Below, piece by piece: positions 48,621 to 59,234 of a stretch of DNA of 64,000 nt; within the stretch, counting starts at the first letter, position 1, and each line of letters opens with the position of its first letter. Both the position numbers and the translations under genes were made by a program. The notes below the pieces were generated by a model. That model was not told where the DNA came from. It worked only from the letters and a program-made list of their open reading frames with translations, and made no database searches. The DNA is from Psychrobacter sp. Ps6 (GTDB lineage: Bacteria > Pseudomonadota > Gammaproteobacteria > Pseudomonadales > Moraxellaceae). The stretch is from assembly GCF_022129235.1 (NCBI RefSeq), contig NZ_JADQAI010000008.1, positions 62,001 through 126,000 of the forward strand, written 5' to 3'.

Positions 48621-49784
48621 TTAGACTTGGATGCTGTCTTTCAGCTTTTTTTGCTGTTCTTCTAATGCCCATTCGATATGCTCGTCGAGCATAACACTGT
48701 GTATGGTAAGCTTAGACTTTAACTGTTCAACCACATCCAAACTGGCATTGGCATTGCCAAGACCAATCGCGATATTACGTAAGAAATTTATATAGCCTGT
48801 GCGTCTGAGCGGGCTTCCTTGTGTATTTTTCAAAAAATCCGCTTCTTGCCATTGCCATAATTCAAGCAAACTGCTGTTATCAAGCCCATGCCTTGGTGCG
48901 AAGTCCTCAACAGTAGTCAGATTGGCATAACGATTCCACGGGCAGATCAGCTGGCAATCATCACAGCCAAACACTCGATTGCCAATCGCGCGTCGATACT
49001 TGGTATCAATAATACCATCGTGTTCAATCGTCAAATAAGAGATACAGGCAGAAGCATTGAGCTCATAAGGCGCTACAATCGCTTGGGTAGGGCATACATC
49101 AATACAAGCACTGCAACTGCCACAATGCTCTTTAACAGGCTGGTCATCGGGCAGCTCTAAGCTTAAAAACAGCTCACCCAGCACAAAAAATGAGCCAGCT
49201 TGTTTGTTGATTAATAACGTATGCTTACCTGTCCAGCCCAGACCAGCAGCATCGGCAATAGGTCGCTCAAAGATAGGCGCAGAATCACTAAAGGGTCTAA
49301 AAACAAACTCTTTATCTGAGCCAATATCGAGATGTTGCCATTCAGGAAGCATAGCTTCGATATTCAGCGCCAATTGCTTTAAACGGCTGCGCATTGTCTT
49401 ATGATAATCACGACCTCTTGCGTAACGCGCAATGATGCCTTGATTGGGATGGTCATTATCTGTGACAGCACGTGGCGTCGGGGCTTGGGTGAGATAATCC
49501 ATACGTACACTAACAATGGTCTTTGCGCCATCTACTAACTGCTCGGGATGCGCGCGCAGATGATGGTTGTTGTGCATGAACTGCAATTGACCCTCATAGC
49601 CTTTATCCAGCCACTTCTGTAGTTGTTCGACTTGCTTAGCAAACAGTGGATGATGGACAGATAAAAACCCACAATCAGCAAATCCTAACGTTTGCGCTTG
49701 CGTTTTGATCCACTGTTTAACATCTGCTGTTGTTGCAAATACTGTTGAGTTACTAACGGCAATTTTGTTTTTATCGGTAGGCAT
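48621..49784 (-). CDS. queG: epoxyqueuosine reductase
   Basis: Reduces epoxyqueuosine to queuosine in tRNA, the last step of the pathway; a cobalamin and iron-sulfur enzyme. 387 residues. Two 4Fe-4S clusters are visible: CGSCSACIDVCPTQAI, with CISYLTIEHDG following, and CDDCQLICPWN. The N-terminal cobalamin-binding part includes GYEGQLQFMHNN and ARYARGRDYHKTMRSRL. The C-terminal HEAT-like helices end ...EEQQKKLKD. The position next to divergent nnr matches the gene order around yjeS/yjeF in E. coli. queF is elsewhere in the window. Confidence 0.97.
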   Translation of the reverse strand: MPTDKNKIAVSNSTVFATTADVKQWIKTQAQTLGFADCGFLSVHHPLFAKQVEQLQKWLDKGYEGQLQFMHNNHHLRAHPEQLVDGAKTIVSVRMDYLTQAPTPRAVTDNDHPNQGIIARYARGRDYHKTMRSRLKQLALNIEAMLPEWQHLDIGSDKEFVFRPFSDSAPIFERPIADAAGLGWTGKHTLLINKQAGSFFVLGELFLSLELPDDQPVKEHCGSCSACIDVCPTQAIVAPYELNASACISYLTIEHDGIIDTKYRRAIGNRVFGCDDCQLICPWNRYANLTTVEDFAPRHGLDNSSLLELWQWQEADFLKNTQGSPLRRTGYINFLRNIAIGLGNANASLDVVEQLKSKLTIHSVMLDEHIEWALEEQQKKLKDSIQV

Positions 49785-50032
49785 ATAGATAGAGGCTTAT
49801 TGGCTGTCTGCTTGTTTGGGTTGATCAGATTATTTACATCTCACAATCAGTGATCCTATGAATAGCGTTTATGATAAGCCAGTGAGCGATAAGCGCAAGT
49901 AGAAAAGAAAATAAACTCACATTCATATTGATACATAAGTAGGCATAAGCTTTTGCTAAGCTGATACCAAAGGTTAGCAAATAGACTGTCAACACCATAA
50001 AAATATCAGAAAAACATAGCCGAGGATAATAA

Positions 50033-51844
50033 ATGAAAAACTGGACCAATTTATCAACGATAAAAAATACAAAACCCGTCGCGCTTTATAATAGTGAGCA
50101 GCTCTATGCCATGGAGCAAGCGTGGTTTGCTCGAGGATATGATAGCTTTGGCTTAATGCAGCAAGCAGCTTGGCAAATGGCACAGCAGATAGAGTTGCTT
50201 TATGAACAAAAATGTCTCAATGCTAATCATTCTGATAATACCAACGTTTATCATCGTACGGAGCGTTTGCGCCGAGTAAGTGTCTGGGTAGGTAAGGGTA
50301 ATAATGGCGGGGACGGTTGGCTCATTGCTCACTATCTGCAACAAGCTGGCTGGCAAGTAGAGGTAATTGCCGTTGGTTTTGATAAAAACGATTTTGTCAT
50401 GGATGATCAATCAGTCACTTCTAATAGCAAAGACAGCGACAGTAGCAATATGACTGACGCAACAAAGGCTCTTCAAATAGCGCTATCTGCCAACTGTCAT
50501 TATCAACGTTTTGAAGAGATTTATAGCAGTCATAATGATTCAGAAAAAATGGCTTTATCAGCTGACATTTATATTGATGCACTGTTTGGGATTGGGCTAG
50601 ATCGTGCGCCAGAAGGTGTCTATAAAGAGGCTATTAGTACTTTCAATCGTACTACTCAGCAACAAAACGCACTAGCGGTCGCCGTCGATATTCCAAGTGG
50701 ATTGGTAGCTTCTACTGGTGAGGTATTCGATCGTATAGCAGTACAAGCTGATGTCACCTTATGCCTGATTGCACGCAAATTCGGTTTGCATACCAAAGAT
50801 GGTACGGATTATAGCGGAGACATAATCGATATACCGTTAATACCTTATCAAACAGCTAGACCTCACAAAATATCTGATAAAAATACTATTGAAGCATTTG
50901 AACCTGTTGCCACGCTACTGACGGCTGCACATAGTATGAAGCCGCGCCGTCAAAACAGTTACAAAGGTAGCTATGGTCATGTATTAGTCATCGGTGGAAA
51001 TCGCGTTGATGGCTCTCAAGGGATGGGCGGTGCTGCGATACTGTCTGCCTCAAGCACCATGGCAACTGGCGCTGGTAAAATAACCGTTGCCTGTCATGAG
51101 GCTTTTCATGGTGCATTATTAACGTCACTGCCAGATGCGATGACAATTAATTTGCATGACGTAGATGGGGTAAAGGCACTGATTGAACAAGCCAGTGTTG
51201 TCGCTATTGGTATGGGATTGGGCCGTGACGAAAAAGCAAAGGCGCTATTTATTGACTACATACAGACTGCGATAGCTCATGAAAAATCAATAGTGATCGA
51301 TGCAGACGGTCTTTATCATTTGGCATCGCTGCAAACGGACAACCATGAACTGGTAACAGAGCTTCGCGAATATAGCATCAATCATCGAGTTTGCTTGACA
51401 CCGCATAGCGGCGAAGCAGCTAGGTTACTTGATCAAAAGATAAGCGAGGTAGAAAGTGATAGATTGCAAGCCATAAAACAATGCACAGCAGTTTATGGTG
51501 GTGACTGGGTATTAAAGGGAGCAGGGTCGCTAGTTTTGGAGCAAAAATCAGGACGAGCACAAGTATATGTCTGTGATGCGGGCAATGCTGGTATGGCAAC
51601 CGCTGGCATGGGCGATATTCTATCTGGAGTGACTGCTGGATTAGTAGCACAACAAGACTTAGCAGCAGAGTCGCACAGTTTATCTCAGGCAGTGTTTATT
51701 CATGGATTTGCAGGGGATACACTGGTTAATCAAGGTAGGGGATATCGTAGTGACAATAAGCTATTGATTGGACAACGAGGGCTACAAGCTCAAGATATGC
51801 CAGCAGCCATTCGTCATGTTATGCAATTAATGATGATTAAGTAG
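50033..51844 (+). CDS. nnr: bifunctional NAD(P)H-hydrate epimerase/dehydratase
   Basis: Repairs damaged NAD(P)HX: the N-terminal epimerase (YjeF_N, about residues 20-270) interconverts epimers and the C-terminal ADP-dependent dehydratase (about 300-600) restores NAD(P)H. Visible motifs are KGNNGGDGWLIA, IYIDALFGIGLDR, VDIPSGLVASTG, YGHVLVIGGNRVDGSQGMGGAA, LTPHSGEAARLL and NAGMATAGMGDILSGVTAG. The 603 residues are longer than E. coli Nnr (515), mostly from insertions of N/S/D-rich sequence near residues 60-80 and 125-155. tsaE does not follow here. Confidence 0.97.
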   Translation: MKNWTNLSTIKNTKPVALYNSEQLYAMEQAWFARGYDSFGLMQQAAWQMAQQIELLYEQKCLNANHSDNTNVYHRTERLRRVSVWVGKGNNGGDGWLIAHYLQQAGWQVEVIAVGFDKNDFVMDDQSVTSNSKDSDSSNMTDATKALQIALSANCHYQRFEEIYSSHNDSEKMALSADIYIDALFGIGLDRAPEGVYKEAISTFNRTTQQQNALAVAVDIPSGLVASTGEVFDRIAVQADVTLCLIARKFGLHTKDGTDYSGDIIDIPLIPYQTARPHKISDKNTIEAFEPVATLLTAAHSMKPRRQNSYKGSYGHVLVIGGNRVDGSQGMGGAAILSASSTMATGAGKITVACHEAFHGALLTSLPDAMTINLHDVDGVKALIEQASVVAIGMGLGRDEKAKALFIDYIQTAIAHEKSIVIDADGLYHLASLQTDNHELVTELREYSINHRVCLTPHSGEAARLLDQKISEVESDRLQAIKQCTAVYGGDWVLKGAGSLVLEQKSGRAQVYVCDAGNAGMATAGMGDILSGVTAGLVAQQDLAAESHSLSQAVFIHGFAGDTLVNQGRGYRSDNKLLIGQRGLQAQDMPAAIRHVMQLMMIK

Positions 51845-51862
51845 TCATCATTAGCATAAAGA

Positions 51863-52360
51863 TTAGGTCGTAGCGCTGCTACAATATTGGTCGATTGCCT
51901 GCTGTACACGCTCACGTTTTAGCTCAATTTCACGGCCATCTAAGTACTGACGCTTGCCATTTGCATCCATCTCATAGATACGGCCGCCAACATTTAAATT
52001 GGTTAGGTTGTTGCGCAATGATTGACAGCGCTGGGCATTGGCTTGCGCTTCTTGTTCTTTGATACGTGCTTCGAGCGCTGCTACACGCTGCTCTTCTGCC
52101 GTTTGAGTATTGTTACTTTGGCTGGCATCTGTTTTACCTGCCATTTGTCCGGCGTTGTTTTGTCTACCGTCGCTACGAAATTCAATCAACTCAACGTTTT
52201 TACCATTTTGCGGTGCGTGCTGGCTATATTTAACTTCGCCATGTGCGCCAATAGATTTGTAAACTTGAATAGCCTGACTGGCATTCATGGACAGCATTAG
52301 CATACACGCAGTACTTGTTAGCAGTTTGGTAGCGGTAGCTATTTTAGACGCATATGCCAT
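51863..52360 (-). CDS. DUF4124 domain protein, exported
   Basis: Function unknown. The 165-residue protein has a signal peptide (about residues 1-30, TKLLTSTACMLMLSMNASQA), then a DUF4124 domain (VYKSIGAHGEVKYSQHAPQ with YSQ... pattern), a Q/N-rich region and a coiled coil (about 85-115). A pair of cysteines (CQSL, YCSS) may form a disulfide in the periplasm. It converges on nnr with 18 bases between stops. Confidence 0.8.
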   Translation of the reverse strand: MAYASKIATATKLLTSTACMLMLSMNASQAIQVYKSIGAHGEVKYSQHAPQNGKNVELIEFRSDGRQNNAGQMAGKTDASQSNNTQTAEEQRVAALEARIKEQEAQANAQRCQSLRNNLTNLNVGGRIYEMDANGKRQYLDGREIELKRERVQQAIDQYCSSATT

Positions 52361-52528
52361 AGCAGCAATCCTCTTGTTTTATAAAAGTAAATTTGTATAA
52401 GGGTAAATATAGCATTTGAGCACTTTATTGGCAGCACTAATGTATCGACTTCCAATTTTAGCAAATAATACTTATCAATGTATATTATTTAATAACTAAT
52501 AGTTTGGGATAGGCTTTAGAAGTTTTTC

Positions 52529-52560
52529 TTGACAATAACAGACAAACAATCGAATATAAT
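52529..52560 (+). promoter_or_regulatory. candidate distal ilv promoter
   Basis: Perfect TTGACA (52529-52534) and perfect TATAAT (52555-52560), but 20 bases apart rather than 17. GAATAT (52552-52557), at 17 bases, is a poorer -10. If used, the leader before ilvI would exceed 580 bases. Confidence 0.4.
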
Positions 52561-52576
52561 AGAAGTTGATTGGTCA

Positions 52577-52678
52577 GTGAGCGGCTTTTACGATATTGCC
52601 GTGGCACTTGAGAATGAGAACTACGAGTTACTTATCGGTATCTTACGCAGTTTTATTTCCTTTGTGATAATGATATAG
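52577..52678 (+). CDS. possible branched-chain leader peptide
   Basis: A 33-codon reading frame starting GTG, with no strong ribosome site, ending ELLIGILRSFISFVIMI before TAG. Nine of the last 17 codons are Leu, Ile or Val, as expected for an ilv attenuation leader. It begins about 10 bases after the predicted transcription start of the 52529 promoter. A weak stem (52694-52699 with 52718-52723) follows but no U-tract. Confidence 0.3.
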   Translation: MSGFYDIAVALENENYELLIGILRSFISFVIMI

Positions 52679-53159
52679 CAGACATAGTAGCAGGACGATT
52701 ACTATTGATAGCTGATCATCGTCTCCGGACTTATCTGTCTACAATGACTAAGATAAACTTATTATTTGACATGTGCTAAATGTGATTCTAGCAGTTGTAT
52801 GAAACACGATATAATATTAGGTATGAGATTTCCTTAATGCCTTGTTATCAGTTCTACTGAGCTTGTGACATCGTATTTGGCTATAAAAGTCATTTCATCT
52901 ATATCGATGCATCTGTATCAATGAATTTATTATCTGTACTTGCTTGCATGAATACTCAATAATAAGCTTCTTTATAGGTGCGTCCGCATCTTGTCACTGT
53001 ATATCGATAAACATCCATCACAAAACTGACCTTAAATACATTGCTGTGTTTGAGTAATTTGCTGTCTTAAAAAACAACATTACTTAAATATGATAGGCAA
53101 ATATTCTTGATATGGACAAGGATTAGCGATCATTTTATGAGCTTTGAAGTAATGCCTAT

Positions 53160-55046
53160 ATGGGGTTATCTCTTGTCATAGAATACTGCAAATCCTCGCC
53201 GCAAAAAAAGGTGATGACAGTGACGCAAACCACGCAAAGTCCGAATATGACGGGACATACCCAAACGGGTAATGCCGCCAAAAATTTTGAAGAAAAGCAA
53301 CAACGTCTTGCAGAAGGCAGCTCACAGCCTGTGATGCTATCGGGCGCTGAAATGCTGGTACAAGCGCTGACAGACGAAGGTGTCAAATATATCTTTGGTT
53401 ATCCAGGCGGTGCCGTTCTGCACATCTATGATGCGTTATTTCAGCAAGAAGCCATTGAGCACATCTTAGTACGCCATGAGCAGGCTGCTGGTCACATGGC
53501 AGATGCTTATTCACGAGTTACTGGTGAGACTGGTGTCGTACTGGCAACCTCAGGACCTGGTGCAACCAATACGGTTACCGCTATTGCGACAGCTTTTATG
53601 GATTCAGTACCGATGGTCGTGATTTCAGGTCAGGTGCCAAGTAGCCTAATCGGGGAAGACGCTTTCCAAGAAACGGATATGGTCGGTGTATCACGTCCGA
53701 TCGTTAAGCATAGTTTCCAAGTGCGCCATGCTAGCGAAATTCCGATGATTGTCAAAAAAGCCTTTTATATTGCACAGTCTGGACGCCCAGGCCCTGTTGT
53801 CATTGACGTGCCAAAAGACATGACTGCTCCTAGTGAAAAGTTTGCCTATGAGTATCCAGAAGAGGTATTTATACGCTCTTACCAGCCTTCACTCAAAGGT
53901 CATAGTGGTCAAATCAAAAAAGCGGTTGAGACACTGCTATCTGCCCAGCGTCCTGTCGTATATGCAGGCGGTGGTGTAATTTGGAGTAATGCCCACGAAG
54001 AGCTAACCGACCTTGCTCATCGTCTGAACTTGCCAGTGACCAATACATTGATGGGCCTTGGTACGTTCCCAGGCTCTGATCGTCAGTTCTTAGGTATGCT
54101 TGGCATGCATGGTACTTACGAAGCCAACATGAGCATGCATCACGCTGATGTTATCTTGGCAGTCGGTGCACGTTTCGATGATCGTGTGACCAATAACGTC
54201 AAAAAATTCTGTCCGAATGCGACGATTATTCATATCGACATCGATCCTGCTTCGATCTCGAAAACTATTCTTGCGCATATTCCTATTGTTGGCGATGTAA
54301 AATCTGTCTTAACCGATATGCTAGAGATCGTTGGAGAAGATAAGCAATTAGAGCAACACGCATTGCTCGATTGGTGGTCACAGATCAACGAATGGCGTAA
54401 GCGTCATGGTCTACGTTACGACACCAGTACAGATAATGGTATTAAGCCACAAAGCGCTGTACAAGCCCTGTGCAAGGTCACGGATGGCAATGCAATTATC
54501 ACCAGTGACGTCGGTCAGCATCAGATGTTTGCAGCCCTTTACTATACTTACAATGAGCCTCGCCAATGGCTGAACTCAGGTGGCCTAGGTACGATGGGTG
54601 TTGGCTTGCCGTATGCCATGGCAGCAAAGCTTGCCAACCCTGAGCGTGATGTGGTGTGTATCACAGGCGAAGGCTCTATTCAGATGAATATCCAAGAGCT
54701 ATCAACTTGCTTACAATACAACTTGCCAGTCAAGATCCTGAACTTGAACAACGCACAGCTAGGGATGGTCAAGCAGTGGCAGGACATGCTGTATGAAGGT
54801 CGCCATGCTCAGTCTTATATGAACTCTTTACCAGACTTTGTGAAATTGGCTGAAAGTTATGGTCACGTCGGTATCAAGATTACTGATCCTGCGACCATGG
54901 AAGCACAGTTGGCTGAAGCCATGGCAATGAAAGACAAACTGGTATTTATCGATGTTTATGTCGATCGTAATGAGCATGTATATCCGATGCAAATCGCTGG
55001 ACAGGCAATGCGTGATATGTGGTTAACAAAAGGGGAGCGTACCTAA
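53160..55046 (+). CDS. ilvI: acetolactate synthase large subunit
   Basis: Thiamine-diphosphate enzyme making acetolactate (valine/leucine) and acetohydroxybutyrate (isoleucine), with IlvH. The TPP-binding glutamate is in [16 protein letters not shown]. The FAD-binding middle domain includes [11 protein letters not shown], and the C-terminal TPP/Mg motif is [18 protein letters not shown] with [12 protein letters not shown]. The start is uncertain: ATG 53160 gives 628 residues, but AAGG at 53208-53211 favours GTG 53220 (608 residues) or ATG 53214. The family core begins at [13 protein letters not shown] (residue 58). Overlaps ilvH by one base. Confidence 0.97.
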   Translation: MGLSLVIEYCKSSPQKKVMTVTQTTQSPNMTGHTQTGNAAKNFEEKQQRLAEGSSQPVMLSGAEMLVQALTDEGVKYIFGYPGGAVLHIYDALFQQEAIEHILVRHEQAAGHMADAYSRVTGETGVVLATSGPGATNTVTAIATAFMDSVPMVVISGQVPSSLIGEDAFQETDMVGVSRPIVKHSFQVRHASEIPMIVKKAFYIAQSGRPGPVVIDVPKDMTAPSEKFAYEYPEEVFIRSYQPSLKGHSGQIKKAVETLLSAQRPVVYAGGGVIWSNAHEELTDLAHRLNLPVTNTLMGLGTFPGSDRQFLGMLGMHGTYEANMSMHHADVILAVGARFDDRVTNNVKKFCPNATIIHIDIDPASISKTILAHIPIVGDVKSVLTDMLEIVGEDKQLEQHALLDWWSQINEWRKRHGLRYDTSTDNGIKPQSAVQALCKVTDGNAIITSDVGQHQMFAALYYTYNEPRQWLNSGGLGTMGVGLPYAMAAKLANPERDVVCITGEGSIQMNIQELSTCLQYNLPVKILNLNNAQLGMVKQWQDMLYEGRHAQSYMNSLPDFVKLAESYGHVGIKITDPATMEAQLAEAMAMKDKLVFIDVYVDRNEHVYPMQIAGQAMRDMWLTKGERT

Positions 55047-55543
55047 TGCAACAACAACATCTGATTTCGGTATTGATGGAAAACGAAGCGGGTTCGTTGT
55101 CGCGTCTAGTCGGCTTGTTCTCACAGCGTGGCTACAATATCGAAACGCTAAACGTCGCGCCTACTGATGACCCAAGTATTTCACGTCTGACGTTGACGAC
55201 CATTACTTCACCAGAAAGAATCGAACAAATCACCAAACAATTGCATAAATTGATTGAAGTGGTTAAAGTGCATAATCTGACAGAGAATGTACACGTTGAG
55301 CGTGAATTGATGCTGATCAAAGTACGAGCGACTGGCAGCGTACGTGAAGAGGTGAAACGCAGCGCAGATATTTTCCGCGCACAGATTGTCGATGTGAATG
55401 CCAACTTATATACGATTCAAATCGTTGGTGATAAAGCAAAACTTGATGGCTTTATTGACGTACTTGGACGTGAGCGTATTATGGAAGTGGTTCGCTCGGG
55501 TGTGATTGGTATTGCTCGCGGCGAAAAAACACTTAGCACCTAG
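55046..55543 (+). CDS. ilvH: acetolactate synthase small subunit
   Basis: Regulatory subunit that gives valine feedback inhibition through an ACT domain. ATG 55046, overlapping the ilvI stop (TAATG), gives 165 residues beginning [21 protein letters not shown]; the ACT motif NEAGSLSRLVGLFSQRGYNIE is canonical. The C-terminal domain includes ADIFRAQIVDV and ends VIGIARGEKTLST. Upstream in-frame codons to 55019 lie in ilvI. Confidence 0.98.
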   Translation: MQQQHLISVLMENEAGSLSRLVGLFSQRGYNIETLNVAPTDDPSISRLTLTTITSPERIEQITKQLHKLIEVVKVHNLTENVHVERELMLIKVRATGSVREEVKRSADIFRAQIVDVNANLYTIQIVGDKAKLDGFIDVLGRERIMEVVRSGVIGIARGEKTLST

Positions 55544-55609
55544 TATTTATTACGACCTATTTTAATCAAGCTATATTTTAATCAAAAAATATTTATCTAA
55601 ATCAACAAA

Positions 55610-55649
55610 GCGCTTATCTTAATCACTATCTTGATTACAGTATAAGCGC
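55610..55649 (+). promoter_or_regulatory. hairpin between ilvH and ilvC
   Basis: GCGCTTAT (55610-55617) pairs with ATAAGCGC (55642-55649), and an inner stem TAATCA/TGATTA (55620-55625 with 55632-55637) extends it. No T-run follows, so it may adjust relative expression of ilvC or be an RNase site rather than a terminator. Confidence 0.5.
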
Positions 55650-55672
55650 CTACTATCCATGGTACGCCATGA

Positions 55673-56710
<1,038 letters not shown>

Positions 56711-56751
56711 TTCGATACTACTCAAATAGAGTATTTGATAGTTTATTAAGT

Positions 56752-56786
56752 AACCCGTGTTATCACCTGATAGCACGGGTTTTTTA
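56752..56786 (+). terminator. terminator after ilvC
   Basis: Fourteen-base arms AACCCGTGTTATCA (56752-56765) and TGATAGCACGGGTT (56768-56781), with one G-T pair, then a T-run to 56786. Confidence 0.92.
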
Positions 56787-56968
56787 TATCCTACTTTTAG
56801 CATATGGTTACACCGCTATATGTGTTGGTTGAAAACCAGTAAAAACTGCCCAATATAGGCAGGCATCTTCACATTAGCCAGTGGGCTTTTATTGTGCTTG
56901 CTTATCTTTGAGTCATCAAAGTAGATGAGTCCTCATTCATATTCTCTATAGATTACAGGTTGTATGTT

Positions 56969-57394
56969 GTGCAAATATCTTATCCAGACTGGCTAACGCC
57001 GCAATTCGTGTATATTACTCTTAGCGCTGTAGTAGCAGTTTTAATTTGGATAGAAGGGGAGATGCTCAAAAAAACCGATGGTAAACTGCCCAAATCTAGG
57101 TTTTTCCAAATCAGCTCAATCCTAGATACCATCTGGTTCTTTATCTCTGTAGTTGTCCTATACGTGATTGATTTGGCACCGCTCGCGATTGCTGTACCTG
57201 CCGCTTATGGCATTTACACCACCTTTGGTTGGGTCTACGGTACGCGACTATTAAAGCGCAAAGGTATCCCTGATTCTCCTAAAGACTTGGTCATACCGGC
57301 CAAATACATTGCGTATAGTCAGTCGTTTTCGTTGATATTTTTTGGGCTATGTTTGCTTGTATTAAGTTCACCATGGTTGCCGATATTGCAATAG
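56969..57394 (+). CDS. small membrane protein of unknown function
   Basis: Not recognised. 141 residues from GTG 56969 (nine bases after CAGG); TTG 56960 has no room for a ribosome site. About four hydrophobic helices (roughly residues 10-28, 50-68, 70-90 and 115-138), with a basic loop KKTDGKLPKSRFF between the first two and a conserved-looking GTRLLKRKGIPDSPKD loop. WIEGEMLKK has acidic residues in or near the first helix. It stands alone between ilvC and the cold-shock gene. Confidence 0.65.
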   Translation: MQISYPDWLTPQFVYITLSAVVAVLIWIEGEMLKKTDGKLPKSRFFQISSILDTIWFFISVVVLYVIDLAPLAIAVPAAYGIYTTFGWVYGTRLLKRKGIPDSPKDLVIPAKYIAYSQSFSLIFFGLCLLVLSSPWLPILQ

Positions 57395-57763
57395 GCAATG
57401 ACTGAGTTTTTGGCCTATAAGGGTCTTTCTTGTCGTATTTAACGATGACTCCATAAATACAGCCCAATATTAAAATGTTAGAAATTTATTTAATATCAAT
57501 ATGATAACGACAAAGATACTATCTATTTTAATGTGTTCTGATAGCTAGAATTTATTTACAAAAATCATCAATTTAGACTGTTACCTGTATAGAAAACTGT
57601 TATAATCAGATTGTACTCAAAGTATTTGAGGTAAAAAATTCAGGTTTTCTCTTAGATTATTTGAAATTTTGAACCGTAGCGTTCAGCAAAAGATGCATGG
57701 GTATATATCAATTAATCGGTGATGACACAAGTCTCGCCAACAGTTAAAGAGTCAGGAAAATTT
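57395..57763 (+). other. cold-shock gene upstream region
   Basis: A 369-base AT-rich spacer without a gene. It holds the cold-shock gene promoter near 57598 and a transcribed leader of about 150 bases (57613-57763), the arrangement that stabilises cspA-type mRNAs in the cold. No cold-box sequence could be assigned with confidence. Confidence 0.5.
57598..57606 (+). promoter_or_regulatory. extended -10 promoter of the cold-shock gene
   Basis: TGTTATAAT is a perfect extended -10. No convincing -35 lies 16-18 bases upstream, which the extended -10 could offset. It leaves a leader of about 150 bases. Confidence 0.55.
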
Positions 57764-57976
57764 ATGTCAGATAAAGTTGAAGGCACTGTAAAGTGGTTTA
57801 ATGAAGCTAAAGGTTTTGGTTTTATCGCTCAAGACAATGGCGGACAAGACGTATTCGCTCACTACAGCGCTATCCAAGGTAACGGTTTCAAAACTCTAGC
57901 CGAAGGCCAAAAAGTGTCTTTCATCTTAGGTGATGGCAAAAAAGGCCCACAAGCTGAGCAAATCGAAGCTATCTAA
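57764..57976 (+). CDS. cold-shock protein, CspA family
   Basis: Single-stranded nucleic-acid chaperone with one cold-shock domain. ATG 57764, six bases after AGGA, gives 70 residues: [18 protein letters not shown] (RNP1 is KGFGFI), DVFAHYSAI (RNP2) and [17 protein letters not shown]. Upstream in-frame codons to 57719 are leader. Several paralogues are usual in cold-adapted bacteria, so I give no letter. Confidence 0.95.
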   Translation: MSDKVEGTVKWFNEAKGFGFIAQDNGGQDVFAHYSAIQGNGFKTLAEGQKVSFILGDGKKGPQAEQIEAI

Positions 57977-58087
57977 TCTCATTTACTATTAAGTTAACTG
58001 ACTTTCAGTAAGCTTAATAATAATAAGATTATCAATATGCATTGATTACTTTGTTTGTTAAAACAATAAAAATACTGTATTGACTTT

Positions 58088-58122
58088 AAAAAAAAGCAAC
58101 CTCTCATCAGGTTGCTTTTTTT
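58088..58122 (+). terminator. terminator after the cold-shock gene
   Basis: AGCAACCT (58095-58102) and AGGTTGCT (58109-58116) with a six-base loop, flanked by long A- and T-runs. Confidence 0.9.
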
Positions 58123-58214
58123 ATATCATTTTGTCTGAAGTAGCGTTTGATTGATTTTCTTAATAATTATCAGTTCATAATAGGTACTGACTCAATAATA
58201 AATAAGGTTCTATT

Positions 58215-58778
58215 ATGAAATGGGAAAATTGGTTTTCAATTGACGGGCAACAAGCACTAGGTATTTCTTTATCTGCGGTGGGTTTCTATATTGGTTTGAT
58301 GCTCTGTACCCGATTGATGGGTCTACGTAGTTTCTCCAAGCTATCAAGCCATGATTTTGCAATGACGGTCGGCATTGGCAGTATATTAGCGTCGACTGTA
58401 TTGGCTGACAAGCCGTCTCTTCTGCAAGGATTGTTTGCAGTTGCCATGTTGTTTTTGATTCAAGGCACCATTTCAGTTATCAGACGCAAGGTAAAGCCAC
58501 TAAAAACGCTGATAGACAATCGGGCTATTATACTCATGGCGCATGGCGAGTACTTTGCAGATAATTTGAAAGAGGCAAACTTAAGTACTAGTGACGTCCA
58601 GGAGGTGCTGCGCAAAAATGGTATCAAAGCCAAGACGGAGATATTTGCCGTCATTATGGAAACGACAGGCAATATGAGTGTCATCAAAAATAATGGTGTG
58701 ACCCCTGACTGGGCATTGTTCGATGACATACGTGATAGTGAGCTGTTAATGAGCTCTAGCAAAGACAGCGACGTATAG
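58215..58778 (+). CDS. DUF421 family membrane protein (YetF-like)
   Basis: Function unknown. The 187-residue protein has three membrane helices (about residues 15-35, 48-63 and 68-86) with the family RLMGLRSFSKLSSHDFAMTVGIGS segment, then a cytoplasmic DUF421/YetF C-terminal domain containing LIDNRAIILMAHGEYFADNLKEANLS, VLRKNGIKAKTEIFAVIMETTG and MSVIKN. The family includes B. subtilis YetF and YrbG-like stress membrane proteins. Single gene. Confidence 0.85.
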   Translation: MKWENWFSIDGQQALGISLSAVGFYIGLMLCTRLMGLRSFSKLSSHDFAMTVGIGSILASTVLADKPSLLQGLFAVAMLFLIQGTISVIRRKVKPLKTLIDNRAIILMAHGEYFADNLKEANLSTSDVQEVLRKNGIKAKTEIFAVIMETTGNMSVIKNNGVTPDWALFDDIRDSELLMSSSKDSDV

Positions 58779-59234
58779 ATGTTGGGTTCTTGGTGATTGC
58801 TATCAGTTGAGCCCTAAGAAATAAATAATAACAAAATATTAAATAAACATACCATTGAGAGTGCTATAAAGGGGAGGACTCTTAAGGCTATTACCGAAGA
58901 AAAATCACCAGATCACGTGCTTATAAACTATTTATTATAGAATAGTGACAAATTTATGACGCATTATTCACGGCGTTGTCTTGACCTTATCTGCAGGCTG
59001 ACGCAAGATACATAGGTCTGATAATAACGGTTGGCTTAGCTTTAGCAGATTTTATTCGTAAGAAGTGCAATGCTAATATAATTTCGAATATTGGCGTATT
59101 TTTCTTAATTAGTTATACATCTGTTGATATAGTAATAACCTTGAGTAGTATTTTGAACGACGATTTGAACCACAACGAAAATTTGGTTCTTAACTGATAT
59201 TTTTTAATTCATAACATTAATAAACGAGGAACGT
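58779..59234 (+). other. spacer before etfB
   Basis: 456 bases with no recognised gene. A perfect TATAAT is at 59077-59082, with only a poor TATTCG 18 bases before it; it may start the etfB message, about 150 bases before the gene. No terminator is evident after the DUF421 gene. Confidence 0.45.

Larger units (their letters stand above)
52361..53159 (+). other. long ilvI upstream region with possible leader peptides
   Basis: A 799-base spacer, the longest in the window. It holds a promoter candidate at 52529-52560, a possible BCAA-rich mini-ORF at 52577-52678, a second TTGACA at 52766-52771 and TATAAT at 52810-52815 that do not pair well, and a 13-codon mini-ORF at 52921-52962 (MNLLSVLACMNTQ). 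I see no hairpin with a U-tract to serve as a classical attenuator. Confidence 0.5.

Noticed and set aside
52361..53159. T-box riboswitch controlling ilvI
   Set aside because: No T-box core, specifier loop pattern or terminator/antiterminator pair, and T-boxes are not expected in gammaproteobacteria.
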